Positions 20,282 to 31,925 of a stretch of DNA of 64,000 nt are shown here, one piece after another; positions within the stretch are counted from its first letter, which is position 1, and each line of letters starts with the position of its first letter. A program made the translations under genes and the position numbers. This stretch comes from Telmatactis stephensoni. Taxonomy: Eukaryota; Cnidaria; Anthozoa; Actiniaria; Isophelliidae. Under the pieces are notes generated by a model, which searched no databases, was not told where the DNA came from, and was given only the letters and a program-made list of their open reading frames with translations. The stretch lies in contig JALIZF010001718.1 of the NCBI GenBank assembly GCA_029948255.1, positions 1 through 64,000 on the forward strand, read 5' to 3'.

Positions 20282-21545
20282 TATTTCTCATTTCCCAAGT
20301 GTTTTACTTACTTCCACTCACACCATAGATTGAATCAAAACAAGGTGGAAACCAGAAGCACATGATTGGAGGCCAGACAAAGCGCTGCAAATTGGCAGTC
20401 AATTTGGCGTTAAAAATCAAAAGAGAGAAAGTAGCCGAACGCTTGATGGTACATGCGAAGGCATTTATGGAAAAAAAAATACTTACTCAAAGCACATATG
20501 CATTCTTTTATACATTCTCTGTACTGATAGCTCTCAGTGTTATAGAGTTAGGCTTACTTGTCATTTTTCCTTATCTGAAAATTCCTCGCCAGTTTTCGCC
20601 TCTTTGAATCGGAGGTCTCGACCACCACAGGAAGCCCAACTGAGGAGCGAACAGACTGACTTATGGAACTAAGTCTAGCAATTTTCCGGTCGATAGGAAC
20701 TTTTAGGTTTGGAGAAATTTCCCGACATCTCACACAAACCACTTCCAGTCTACTGGCTAACAACTAGCGAGCTCGCTTCATATCTTCACCTTATTAAATT
20801 TTGACGGATTAATTTAAAACTGAAGAAATATTTTTTGTTTTCGTAAAACAGTGCGTACTTACTGCATAGTACAAGTAACGTTTTTCCCAAAGATTACTGT
20901 TATCGTATGAAACGTAGTGTGTGCGTTATAGCATGCTATCTTGGCAATATTTACAACATAACCACTTCTATCAACCAACACAAACAACATGGCGGATGGT
21001 TCTCATATCTTTAGTAGTTTTAGTCACGCGAGTGAAAACCATAAATAGAAAGTCGTCAGTACCCGCATTTAGATTGCTGGGATTGCAGCACGTTCATACT
21101 GTGGCTTTACTCATTTCTTAGTGGGTTCAAGGAAACGCTGCCAGTGACGCATATCTAAAGTATGATGATTACTTTCTCTAGGATCGACAGGAATCAAAGT
21201 TCACAACTTAAACTGAAGCACCAATGTGAAACTGGATTTTGTTTACTTTACTTGCAAATTATCGGTATTATGATAGTACTATGATGACAATATAAACTAC
21301 ACTTGGACTGTCTGACCTTTATCCGACAGACACTCGTGGAGGGAGGGCTACTCCCAAGAGACCGGGTGAGGATTTGCGGTACATTTCCATAAGAAAATGG
21401 TCAAAGCCTAAACATATTGAAGGTCAAAAGCGCTACAAACTATACCTCTTAGCGCCACACATGCCTACACAGGAGTAGCTCATACACCAACGACATCGTC
21501 TGAACATTACTTTGCTTGAACCTTCCTTGCATTTCGCAATATATC

Positions 21546-22310
21546 GTTTGTCATTGTGGTCTTCGGGAGTTCTGAAATGCTGTCTTTTTTTGGCGACGTT
21601 TCGGCGCACTTAGTGCGTCTTCTTCAGGCTTCGCGTATTATTGATCAAATATTTTCTTTAGAGTTGTTTTCGTCTGAACAGTTTGACTTTAGGCTCCTTC
21701 ATTTGTGGTGACAAGGCTGAGATGAGGTGCGGTTAAAATGGCATCACTTCGTATACAAGTTTTAAAATTCTAGCACTGAGAGTACCAGCTGACAGGGTAC
21801 AATCTCTATGATTTTTAGGTGTAAGTTTACGTGCTTACGGTAAGTTTACGGTAAGTTTACGCAGGGTGTTCGCACTCTCGGTGAGTAAAGCTCGCGTTGA
21901 CAAACGGGCTCCAGAAGAACCCGCATCTTATAAGTGACTAAATACCTATTTCCCTTTACGGACCATGGCTTACGTGATAAGAAGTCTGCGGTACGAAAAC
22001 ACAGCCTGGACAGTGGCCAACCACGCCCAACTGTCAACAAAGAAACTTTCAGAATTCTGGACACAAATTATGCCTATTACAAGAAAAGGAGAATATCCGA
22101 GGCATTGTTTATAAAAGAAAACCAACCCTTGTTAAATGAACAAGGACAATCTGCCCCCCTGTGTCTCCTGAATTAGCTTAGAACGCATGTATTTATATTC
22201 CTATTGTTGTAAGCTTAGAATCCATTAGCATGTAATTCAGTTTCAATACTGATGGTGATCGCTCGAGAGCGGTCGAAATATTAAAACATTTACAATTAAC
22301 ATGTTAACAA
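21546..22310 (+). mobile_element. Penelope-like retroelement remnant (GIY-YIG end plus hammerhead-like motifs)
   Basis: An open frame ending at 22176 carries ILDTNYAYYKKRRISEALFI and KENQPLLNEQG, typical of the C-terminal part of the GIY-YIG endonuclease in Penelope-like elements. Just downstream on the plus strand, 22249-22278 reads CTGATGG, a 7-bp stem with a CGAG loop (57-63 pairing with 68-74), then GAAA: a hammerhead-like core with one core deviation (G for A). Upstream, the minus strand at 21627-21599 has CTGAAGA, a CGCAC/GTGCG stem, then GAAA. The reverse-transcriptase part is missing. This is a 5'-truncated, dead copy. Confidence 0.6.
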
Positions 22311-22794
22311 AATTTCTTGTTCTTTCATTTATATTCTATTTTTCTTTATTTACATCCTACCAGTAGCTAAGATTTAATGTTTCAAATTGTAAAAGAGTTT
22401 CTTAAGGTCCTTGTTAACACACAGCACGCGCGCGCACCTTTTCAAACTTTCTCCAACGAAAAAATAAAATAGAACTTCATTTGTATTTTATTTTCGGCTA
22501 CGGCTCGTGCTTCTCCTAACACTTCTCTCGTCTTCTTACAATTCCCGCGTGCTTCTATAACTCAACATAGTACGCTGCCTCGTTTTCTATTTCTACAGTT
22601 TAAAAATGACTTAGCCAGGGCTTTGAAATAGCATCGATCAAAATATCTAAATGTGAACGCCCCAATGGCAATCGTATCATTTTTACATCAATGTGAACGC
22701 TGTTATTTATCGATTTCAAAATAATTTATCCTAATGTGAACAAACTCTCGCCTTATTTCGACAGGTCCTAAATCACAATAATTGGACTTGACAT

Positions 22795-23275
22795 TCTGGC
22801 CCCGGTTGCACGAAGCTTGGGTATAAGTTATCCAGCAGATAGTCACCATCTAGTGGATAAAATCGCTGTCCGGCGAATAGTTATCCGTCGGGTAAATAGT
22901 CGTTGCACGAAGCCTGGATAGACTGTATTGCATCCGGACCTTTTTCTCTTTAAACGAGAGAAAAGCCCGAATGTAGCGCAGGCTAAGCCTGCGCAACGCG
23001 TTTTATAACTATATCGATAAACTAGTTTTGACCAGCAGCAGCGCGCGCATTTCCCTTGAAAAAGCCATTCAAAAACGAGTGAAATCTTCCTCTTTTTGCA
23101 GTTTTTCTTCTAAACAAAACCTACCTAACCACGGATAACTTTATCCGCTGGAAAACTCTTGTGCAAGCTTCGTGCAACTGAATCACGCAATCTGGATAGA
23201 TTTCATCCGCTGGATAAAGATTTATCAGGTGGATAGCGCTTATCGTTCATCAGTCTTCGTGCGACCAGGGCGAAT
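22795..23275. mobile_element. Non-autonomous inverted-repeat element (GGTTGCACGAAG termini)
   Basis: The left end CCCCGGTTGCACGAAGCTTGG matches the inverted right end CGCCCTGGTCGCACGAAG. Internally, GGATAA/TTATCC-type words and GCACGAAGC repeats recur in both orientations. No coding capacity, and no clear target duplication was found. Confidence 0.65.
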
Positions 23276-24064
23276 GATATTTTTAGAAAGATTTCCCTTT
23301 AGCATGTACAGATGCTTATTTCCTATTTAATGGGAAAAGTGTTTTTATCACACCTTCCTCTTGGAAACATTTTCCTGAGGCGAGATGGTAATAAATATCC
23401 ATGCACAAGGTAAAGTTTCTTGTTTGTTGTAATTCTGAGTCTGTTATTCCATCAACCTTTATCACGCTAACGTGATATTATTTGATTTATCGGAAAAAAG
23501 AGTTTAATATCAAATTTGTCACATCAATATTAGTAAAATTTCAAAGTTTCGGGGAGATTGCTCTTAAGCTGATGAAAATACGAATTTTCAAAACCGAGCA
23601 TTTTTACAAAAAAATGAACAGTGGACAGGCATCACATGCCTGGCGAGCCTCGTTATCATGCTTAACACATACATTTCTTTACAACCGGAAAATTCCACAA
23701 TAATATTTAGCTTCAAAAATTCATATATCCGTCAGTTTTATTTATTTATTTATTTTATTCATAAGCTTCGCCCTAGGGCGGGAGCAACTCACAGAACTGT
23801 TGTTCCAAAACGAGACTTTACAATCTTTACAAAATTCTGCACTTTTACTAGTATCTTCGTGGCAAATTTGATAGTAAATTCATTTTTCCAATAAACCAAA
23901 TATTTTGTCATGCTAGCGTGATAAGGGTCTAATATTAGTTAGGTTTTTCTTGTCTTTTTTTCAGCAAATTCTTAATGTAGAATTCCCCTAGAATAAAGAA
24001 CAAAAATGAGTCTTCCATAAATAGTAAATTAACTAGTAGCTACCTGTTGGAATGGAGGAACAAA

Positions 24065-27000
24065 TCACACGAGCACAGTACCTGCTTTGTACGATGACCG
24101 TACCAGTGGACCACTTGCTGTATAAGCAAAGCCGAGTTCATTACCAACTGTCTCCCAATGTTTATACTTTTCTGGTGTGAGGTACTCAGTAACCTACAAA
24201 TATAACCACACTCTGTTATAAAAGTTATAAAGTGTTATGCATATGGAAAACTCTATCCCTTTTACTGCCTTAACAAAGGTGAACCCAGTGTGAGTATCCA
24301 TGCCCCAACCCCCCTCCTCCAAACACACACACAACACACACCTGTTTTCCACTTCTTACAGAAACAACTTGTAGTTTACTAGCTACTGTTATTTTTTGTT
24401 AAAGCGCTGCCCTTGAATAAGCGCCCCATGTATTCACACAATACAGCACTTATTCAAAGAACTATTTGGTTATCATCTGGAATAAGGAAGGAAACAAGTA
24501 CAGTATAACTCATCGTTGAAATTTTGTGAAAAAATATATATTTAATAATAATAATAATAATAATAACTTTATTTACCCTACAAAATGGATCAGCTAATAC
24601 TGTAGTAATAGCTGGTATCAACCCATGTGTAGCTATGTAATACTTAGAGGATATTACATGAGCGCATGGAGATAGGAAATTTTATCTTCGAGTGTTGATT
24701 ATACCTCTCTCGAGGGAAGCACAGCAAATGAGTGAGAGATATTCAACCAAGAAGATAAAATTCATATCTCCAAGCGACCATGTAATGTTCTGTTTATATT
24801 ATAAATAATCAATGCAAATATCCAGGATCATGGAAGAATTGTAAGGCCATTTGTGATTGGTTCATACTAAGGGTAGTCATGGCAATGGTGATATCTTCAC
24901 ATGTGAAGGATAAAATGATATCTTCACATGTGATTGATATCAAGTTTTCGACACTGGAGAAAACCTGGTATCTCATCGATATCTATATAATAAATCTCTC
25001 TATGAGGTTTGAACATTTGAAACACGTTTATTTTGTTAACAATTGCTTAAACTTAATAAATCATTCCAAAATATTGTGATTTCTAATAATGCCAACCTTG
25101 GATTCATGCTGCCCCCGAATTCATGCCGCCCCCGAATAAGAAATCTTAAAAATGTATCAGAAATGAATCAGAAATCTTTAAAATGTAATAAACGGCGCGT
25201 CACTTAAATGTGTAAAATACGGTAAGTGCTGGCTTACAGCTGTATCTGTCAACATGTAAATTTGTTAATAATAACCGATCAGAAATGGTGCTGATATCAC
25301 GAGAAAAATCTCTAGTCAAAAATTTTTCAGGTAGTATTTATAATTATGTGCATAATGTTCTGTTTTGTTACTATTATAAGTTCATCCAACTATTTCATTA
25401 AAGTGTTGATAATGTCCAGTATTCAATCAATTTTTCTTATAAAAAATAATTGCTGGCTGTTGGAGTGAGACTGTTGAAAAGATCATTAATTTTATTAGCA
25501 CCATGAAATGTAGATTGTACACTCATTAACTCCATGTGTGTTTTCTAGAAGTGGAGAACAGCCAAAGTGACCAAAACCTTCCTTCTTCCACAGAAAAGAT
25601 TGTTATTACACTAAATGCCATCAAAGAAAACATATCTAAGGGATGGAAATTCCCTATACTAGACAACTCTTCCTTGTACTCTTTCTCTCTATAATGTACA
25701 TACACCTCTCAAAGATGGAACACTAGAAAATTGCAGTTGTCTTGAAATGCATACCACTCATTAGAGCAGATTTACAAATTACATGACTACCTGTGGTGTG
25801 ATGGGTGGGGGAAAGCTACTTATAATAATTGCTGATTAAATGCTTGCTCTGGTGTGCTTCACATCTATATCTTATAGTGCTTAGCTATGGCACTACTGTT
25901 AAAATGTATGTAACTATTAACTATTCGCACAGACACACCAATGTTTGTCAGATATGATCAGCGTCTTTATAATTCCTGTAACTATCCCTTGCCCACCTTC
26001 TTGATTTAGACTTCTATTAACACTGTGTCAATATCCACACTACCTTGAGATGGTTTCTTGTTGGTCGCATATACTGTCCTAGTGTCAAACAATCTACATC
26101 TGCAGCACGTATGTCTGAAATAGGACAAAAGTGCATCATACAGCTTTAAAATACGGTATGGAATGTGTAATTACCACCTTTTTATAATAGTATCCTCTTT
26201 ACTGTGTTCAACTAGCCACATCAGAAGCCTTTGAAACAAGTACCCACCTGTAATGTGGATTAAATTTGGGGGGGGGGGGGCTTTCTGGAAATAAATAATG
26301 AATGGGATAGCAGGATTGAGGACCCTCTACACTGGTGAAGGCACCCTATTTCCATTATTGTACAGCAAAGAGTGTAACTAACCTTTCATGGTCTGTAATA
26401 CTTCATCGTCTGTCTCTCCCATACCCAGCATTAACGAAGTCTTAGTAACCATGTCAGGCTTCACTCTTTTAACATGCCGTAAAACCTCTAGCGACTGCTC
26501 ATAATTTGCTCTTGGGTCTCTTGCTAAACTAAAAATTGCAGTCAGAAAAAAATGCAATCAAAAAGGGACTTCTTGTGGTCCACAATGTTGTGTTTGTTTC
26601 TTGGATTTCCTATGGCATTTGAATGTAGTTTTGGTTTGCAGATGTTCCCAACATAGCATTCGTAACTTGCTTTACAACTTATTAGTACCCCATCTTTCCA
26701 CTACTGTAATAATTGCTACCATGGCCAAATAATAAAAAGTCACTAGGAATATCATTCTATACCAAACTTACAGCTGTAATCTCTCTACAGTCTCTACATT
26801 ATGTGCATAAACATCTAAACCAGACTCTGCTACTTCTGTGATGCAGTCATGGTTACCACGGAAATCAGGAGTTAAGCATTCTACCATTATTGATGGATTC
26901 CTAGAAAAGTTACAAGTGACACTTTCATTAGACGCTTGGTTTTTAACTTAAGAGTATATACAATACTTTGTAGCCCCACTTAGTGTTAGTAATAAACATT

Positions 27001-30000
27001 TAGAAATTTAACCAGGTTAAGCTTGTCAGCATGAAGCTGTTATCAAATAGGGTTTTCTCCACGGAAGGAAGGTTTCATCTGAGCAGCATGCATGCAGGTT
27101 TCCTGTTCAAAGGTTTTAACCAGAGGAAAGTTGAGTCAACCCTACCTCCCAGCTAAAACTTGAGCACTGGGGTGTATCCCAATTTGCCTGGATAAAATCC
27201 AGCTCTAAGTGGGCCTAAAAGTAGTTTGCAGTTTTTTAAAAAACTGAATACAAAATTAGCTTCATATTACATGTACATGTATGTACTTAATAATGCACAA
27301 TGTCAAAATATGTTGTCAGCTCTCACATCTAATGCAATCATTTTGTCAATTTACAATCAGTTCTCATTTTCCATTTGATGAGCTAAAATTCAAAGGTCCA
27401 TTAAAAGTTTGGCTCCTAGTTATTCCATCTAAAGCAACAATTATTATGCAAGTTGAGAAACATTGTCTATATACTGATTGCATGCACTGCCCCATTGGCC
27501 AATATTAGTCAATGAGTACATGATCCTTACAATAATGCGCTACATGGAAGCTGAACAATGTTCAATATTAAGCACCTTTTCTTGATTTGTCTCACTGTTT
27601 CTGCAAAATGAGAAGCTCCTCCATCTGGTATATCTTACAGTTTAATAAAAATGTTAGTATTATAATTATACACATACATACACCACTTTCCCCACAATTC
27701 ATACATATCATGAATACCAATACAGTGATCAATGCCCTGGTAGTGAACGTTGTCATTAAGATATCCACACAATTATTTTTTCAAAGTGATCTTCCTTGCA
27801 TGGGCGACTAATACTTTTAGCATATACCAAGACATGTGCAAATCATTACCACCTTTGTTATCACATGAGAGATATTAAAGTATTCTAAATCTTAAGCTAT
27901 ATATGTATGAATGGAATGATAATCATAATTATAAATTAAAATGCTTACCATCTCTATCTACTGAGGTAATGACAATGTAATCTAGGTTCCATCTGCTAAT
28001 GGCTTCAGCAGTGTTCGTGGGTTCCATGGGGTCAAGAGCTGGGGGCTTTTTATTTGTCTTGACAGAACAAAATCTACATCCTCTGGTGCACTGATCACCC
28101 ATTATCTAGAAAACCAAACATTAGAACTATAACAACTACATTGACACATTCATTACACTGATTCAATCAGATGAAATTCAATACAAGATTTATTGGGACT
28201 AATTTATTGTTTGATCCAACAAAATTAATGTCAATCAGTATAAAGTAAACTATTTTCAAAAGTATTCTTCTTCACACAAAAAGTAAGCTAAGGAGCACAA
28301 GGTTTAGGCAAGCGTTTCTCTTGCTTTTCTAGTGCTCTACAAATTCATGATTGTTTGCACCACAGTACAGAAACATAAGTGATTGTTTGGCATTGCTTTA
28401 ATAATTAAAATATTTCCATTATTTTTGTGTGAGCTATGTTTCTTCTGATATAAACATGGTAGCCAGCCAATCAGCAAGGACATTATATCTCAAATATTTT
28501 ATTGAAATATATAATATATACCACTTATTAGATGTTTTCTTGTGTATTACGGGCTGATATTTTACGAGTTGCGTATATAAAGGCTCGGCAAAATACGAGC
28601 GATGAGTAAAATGTCAGCCTGTAATACACAAGAAAATATCCAATAAAGGATTTATTATATAACTGCTTCTTAGTTTTCTATTCTCTGATTGTTTTATGTA
28701 AAATATGGCCAACCAGTTTTCAACTATGTAATACGGCATATAATACGGCCTCATATTTGCTTAGTTCTCTCATCCTTATATGGTAAAATTACGTCATAGA
28801 TATATAATAAACATCTTGCAGTCAGGATTCATGTACATTGTATATAAATTTTAATCTGACTTGTTTTTTCTGATTCAAGTTGAATCCTCTAAATCTAACC
28901 TAAATAGACATAACTTACCCACCATAAAACCCTCAACCTAATATTAAGACTGCCCTTAGAAACATTTAAACCAGTGGGAAAACACATACACATACATACC
29001 ATAATGGTTGCAGTAGCAGTTCCATGTTCTCCACCACCCCAGCATTCTCCAATGTTGGGACACTTTGCTTCTTCACACACCTAGAAAACCCAAGTTTTAT
29101 TAAATGCATGAATAACAAAATTAACTGATGGCCATTGCTTTCTCTATAATCAAATACCTAGATGGATGGGCCCCCTTTACCATTATTAGGTACAATTATC
29201 TCAGAATATGGTGTTCAGACTAGGTTTCACCTGAAAACAATCCCCTTTGCAAGAGAATGATTGGCTGTTTTTTCAAAGCAACTTGTGAAAAGCTACTGTG
29301 AAAATGGTTGGCACATCAGCATTACAGTTTGTTTGTTAGTACACACAAAGTATTGCTATAGGAGGAAATGAATGCTCATGATTTTCATTATAAATACATT
29401 ACCGTGCTTAAGTTGAGCTCTCTCAATGTCTTCTTTAGTCTGGCATAATTTTTACCAACAGGAATCTCTGTTTTTAACCAAGGAGGAAGACGAAGCCTGA
29501 ATTAAATTAGTAGGAAATCATAAGTACAATTATGTACACCAATAATTTATTATTACAACCAAAATCGTTGTATCGCAACCAGCAAATTACAAATTTTGTT
29601 TTGATTTTGGGTTTTCTGAGCCGCCAATCAGTTTGGGGGCGGAGCTTCTTTCAAATCAGCTAATCACTGAACAAGTTCGTGAAATCTCTGCCCCCAGGAA
29701 TGATGGACAGATCAGAAAAGACCAAAATCTTACCGACTTGGAGGTCGTGATGCAATAATTTTCGCTGTAAATATCAAATATTTAGAGTGATGGCACATAA
29801 CCCATGAGACTAACAGACTAATAGACATTAGTAGACACTATTTCTATTGTTTTCTTTCATTTTGATTCCACTAGACAATGACGATTAGATTTTATTTTGT
29901 GGTTCAAGTGCCATCACTCCACCAGTTATACACTTATTTCAAAAAACACTGTCATAGTTCAAAGCCAGAGGCATCAAGCCAAGGCCGAAATGAATCTTGG

Positions 30001-31070
30001 TTTTATTCCGGTAATGTATTCAAATCAGACTCATTATCAACAGAATTGAGTGCACAGAATTGAGTGCTATTAAACAAGCACGTGAAAATGCTTACATTTT
30101 GTACATGTAATTAGTTAAAAACAAGTCTGATTTGAAACATTACCGGTATATAAAACCAGCATTCATTTCGATCTTGGCTTGGCGCTTGTTGCTCTGAAGT
30201 ACAGAGGCATTTATCAGTTAGTTACCTTTCGCCTTTCTTCCGTTTGTATGGGTTGTCAACTTTGCCAGATATAAATTCTTCAAGTCCTGGTCCATTTGCA
30301 AGTTTCTCTTTTGTATCGTTTGGAAGAGTACCAAGCGTACTTTTCTGTCTCAATACAGACGACAACACACAAACCTAGAGAACATGTAATTTGTGACTAG
30401 CGAGGCACGAGATTGGCACAAATTGTTATTTTGCCGGCACGGAGGCCTTGTCGAGTGCGTGCGTATGTAGCGTCTGGTCCCTTGTGTATTCGAGTGTATA
30501 AGTAGTTTGCTGATCGTGTGTTAGTTGTTCTACGGTCAGCCTCGCAGGTCGTCTCACTACGTTGCTGCCTTAATTTTTTCTTTTTCACAAGAATATTGTG
30601 TACCTATTGCAAGTTTGATAGTTATGCTTTTGTATGCCTTTGTAAACCTTAAAACCCCAAAGGTTTCATCATAGCATTGGTTGGGGGCTCACGTTCCCTT
30701 TTTCCACAGTGTGGTTTTGGGTTTTCGTGACCGGCTATGATGTCTTAGGAGTAAGAATTATTTCTTTGTTCTTTGCTGTAAAAAGTGTTGAAATAAATCT
30801 ATCACGGGCTTGGCTGACCCACCTGCCCATGCATCAACAGTGTTGTGTGTAGTGTTTATAAGGATGTAGTGTAGTCAAAATAACGTATCACACATAGAGG
30901 TACTTTCTGGATCTTACAAATATGCAAATAACGTTATTACAGAGGAGAAGTACGAAGGATTGTTAGGAATAATTTTTTGTGATTCAGCTTACCTGTGGTT
31001 TAATTATGAAAGACAAACCGAGCTGAGAATTGAGAACAACTTTCCTGGCAAAAACCGAGTTGGTCGCCAT
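24065..31070 (-). CDS. LIAS: Lipoyl synthase, mitochondrial (LIAS)
   Basis: Radical SAM enzyme that inserts two sulfurs into protein-bound octanoyl groups to make lipoyl cofactor for pyruvate and 2-oxoglutarate dehydrogenases and the glycine cleavage system. Ten exons in consistent phase: 31070-30993, 30374-30226, 29496-29403, 29080-29000, 28105-27949, 27633-27576, 26900-26772, 26528-26383, 26114-26044, 24193-24065; 363 residues (human about 372). Residues 1-~26 look like a mitochondrial presequence ([16 protein letters not shown]). The auxiliary cluster motif C-x4-C-x5-C is C109/C114/C120 ([12 protein letters not shown]); the radical SAM C-x3-C-x2-C is C140/C144/C147 (CTRGCRFC); the RSSY serine motif is 353-356. 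The C-terminus is odd: after RSSYKAG it reads TVLV-stop at a site that also looks like a donor (CAG|GTACTG), where relatives continue with GEFF. A final exon may therefore exist that I could not find. It shares a promoter region with UBE3A. Confidence 0.92.
24650..24790. repeat. Hairpin element in LIAS intron 9
   Basis: ATTACATGAGCGCATGGAGAT...TTTTATCTTC pairs with GAAGATAAAA...ATCTCCAAGCGACCATGTAAT; ~50-bp arms. An AAT microsatellite sits just before it (24543-24566). Confidence 0.7.
28527..28650. repeat. Palindromic element in LIAS intron 4
   Basis: TTTTCTTGTGTATTACGGGCTGA...TTTTAC pairs with GTAAAATGTCAGCCTGTAATACACAAGAAAA across a short centre containing GGCTCGGC; near-perfect ~45-bp arms. 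Confidence 0.75.
29960..30200. repeat. Inverted repeat in LIAS intron 2
   Basis: CAAGCCAAG...CGAAATGAAT, TTTTAT and CCGGTAATGT...CAAATCAGACT recur inverted (AGTCTGATTTGAAACATTACCGGTATATAAAACC...ATTCATTTCG...CTTGGCTTG). Arms of ~65 bp, spacer ~100 bp, non-coding. Confidence 0.7.
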
Positions 31071-31480
31071 CTTTATTATGCAAATTATACGAGCCCAAGC
31101 CAACTCGTGCAAAATTTACACAGGAACCCCGGCGAAAATTTCCAATGGTAACCAACGGGTCAAGGAAGAGAGATAAGCAATAGAAATATTTTGTAATGAT
31201 CAAAATCAACAAGCTACTTCAAATGTTTTCTTAAATTGAGCTCTATATCTCACTCTAGTTTCAAGCACTAAAGTCACTACTTTTAAATACAATTCAAATA
31301 AATTGTAAATATCAAATAATAGATGACACCAAGGGATGATTAAATTGTAGTAATAACTTGAAACAAATTAACGAAGTAAACACATGAATATAAACTTCAA
31401 ATCATTTTATTTTCATCCCTGATTTTATTTGATCAATTTTTATATTTTTCCTCTTGGGATCCCTGCATGCAATTGACTCG
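31071..31480. promoter_or_regulatory. Shared LIAS / UBE3A divergent promoter region
   Basis: LIAS starts at 31070 on the minus strand and the first UBE3A exon (donor GAG|GTAAGT at 31557/31558) lies just to the right on the plus strand. The gap is about 400 bp, so the two genes very probably use one bidirectional promoter region. No TATA box or CpG cluster is obvious. The transcription start sites cannot be placed from sequence alone. Confidence 0.5.
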
Positions 31481-31872
31481 ACCTCCAACCCACAATGCAC
31501 TGGAGCATGAGGATGCTTGATCGTTTTCTTGCTATAAGATGAAGGAAGTTTTATGAGGTAAGTTTGTTTAATTTACTGGCTGAGCCTTTGTCTTTGTATT
31601 TTATCGACATGTCAATCACCTTTTTCAATGCTAAATGACTAATTTAAGTATTTATCGATCAAATACTTTATGGAAAGCCTGATAAATGAGATGAGATCAT
31701 TTTGAAAACAACCGTATGATATCGACCACACTTTGACATGCCTCTAGCATGGATTTAGATTTTACGTCCATGCAGTATTTCCAGTCAAACATTTGGTGGC
31801 GATAAATCAAATGTTTTATAATACTAATTTTGGTTTTGAAATAACAATGTGTGTATTTCATGGGTATTTTAG

Positions 31873-31925
31873 GAAAAATGCTGACTTGAGGCAGAGTTTT
31901 TTAACAACACAGACACAGACAAAAT
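31873..31925 (+). other. UBE3A: UBE3A 5' untranslated exon carrying the first two bases of the start codon
   Basis: TTTTAG|G acceptor at 31872/31873 and AAAAT|GTAAGT donor at 31925/31926. The AT at 31924-31925 joins the G at 33135 to make the start codon. An upstream exon ends at 31557 (ATGAG|GTAAGT). Short upstream ORFs (ATGCTGACTTGA here) could dampen translation. Confidence 0.65.

Larger units (their letters stand above)
19016..24064. other. Intergenic region with transposon debris
   Basis: No supported gene. It holds a small palindrome at 20198-20281, a Penelope-like remnant at 21546-22310 and an inverted-repeat element at 22795-23275. A minus-strand open frame at 20763-20554 looks codon-like (KVPIDRKIARLSSISQSVRS) but has no convincing splice partners. 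The rest is AT-rich non-coding sequence; 23270-24060 shows nothing notable apart from a short TTTA repeat near 23740. Confidence 0.6.

Noticed and set aside
20554..20763. Minus-strand coding exon
   Set aside because: Codon-like peptide but no clear acceptor, donor or partner exon nearby; left as intergenic.
28895..29080. Stand-alone 61-residue ORF
   Set aside because: Only its first 27 codons are coding, as LIAS exon 4; the rest is intron read-through.
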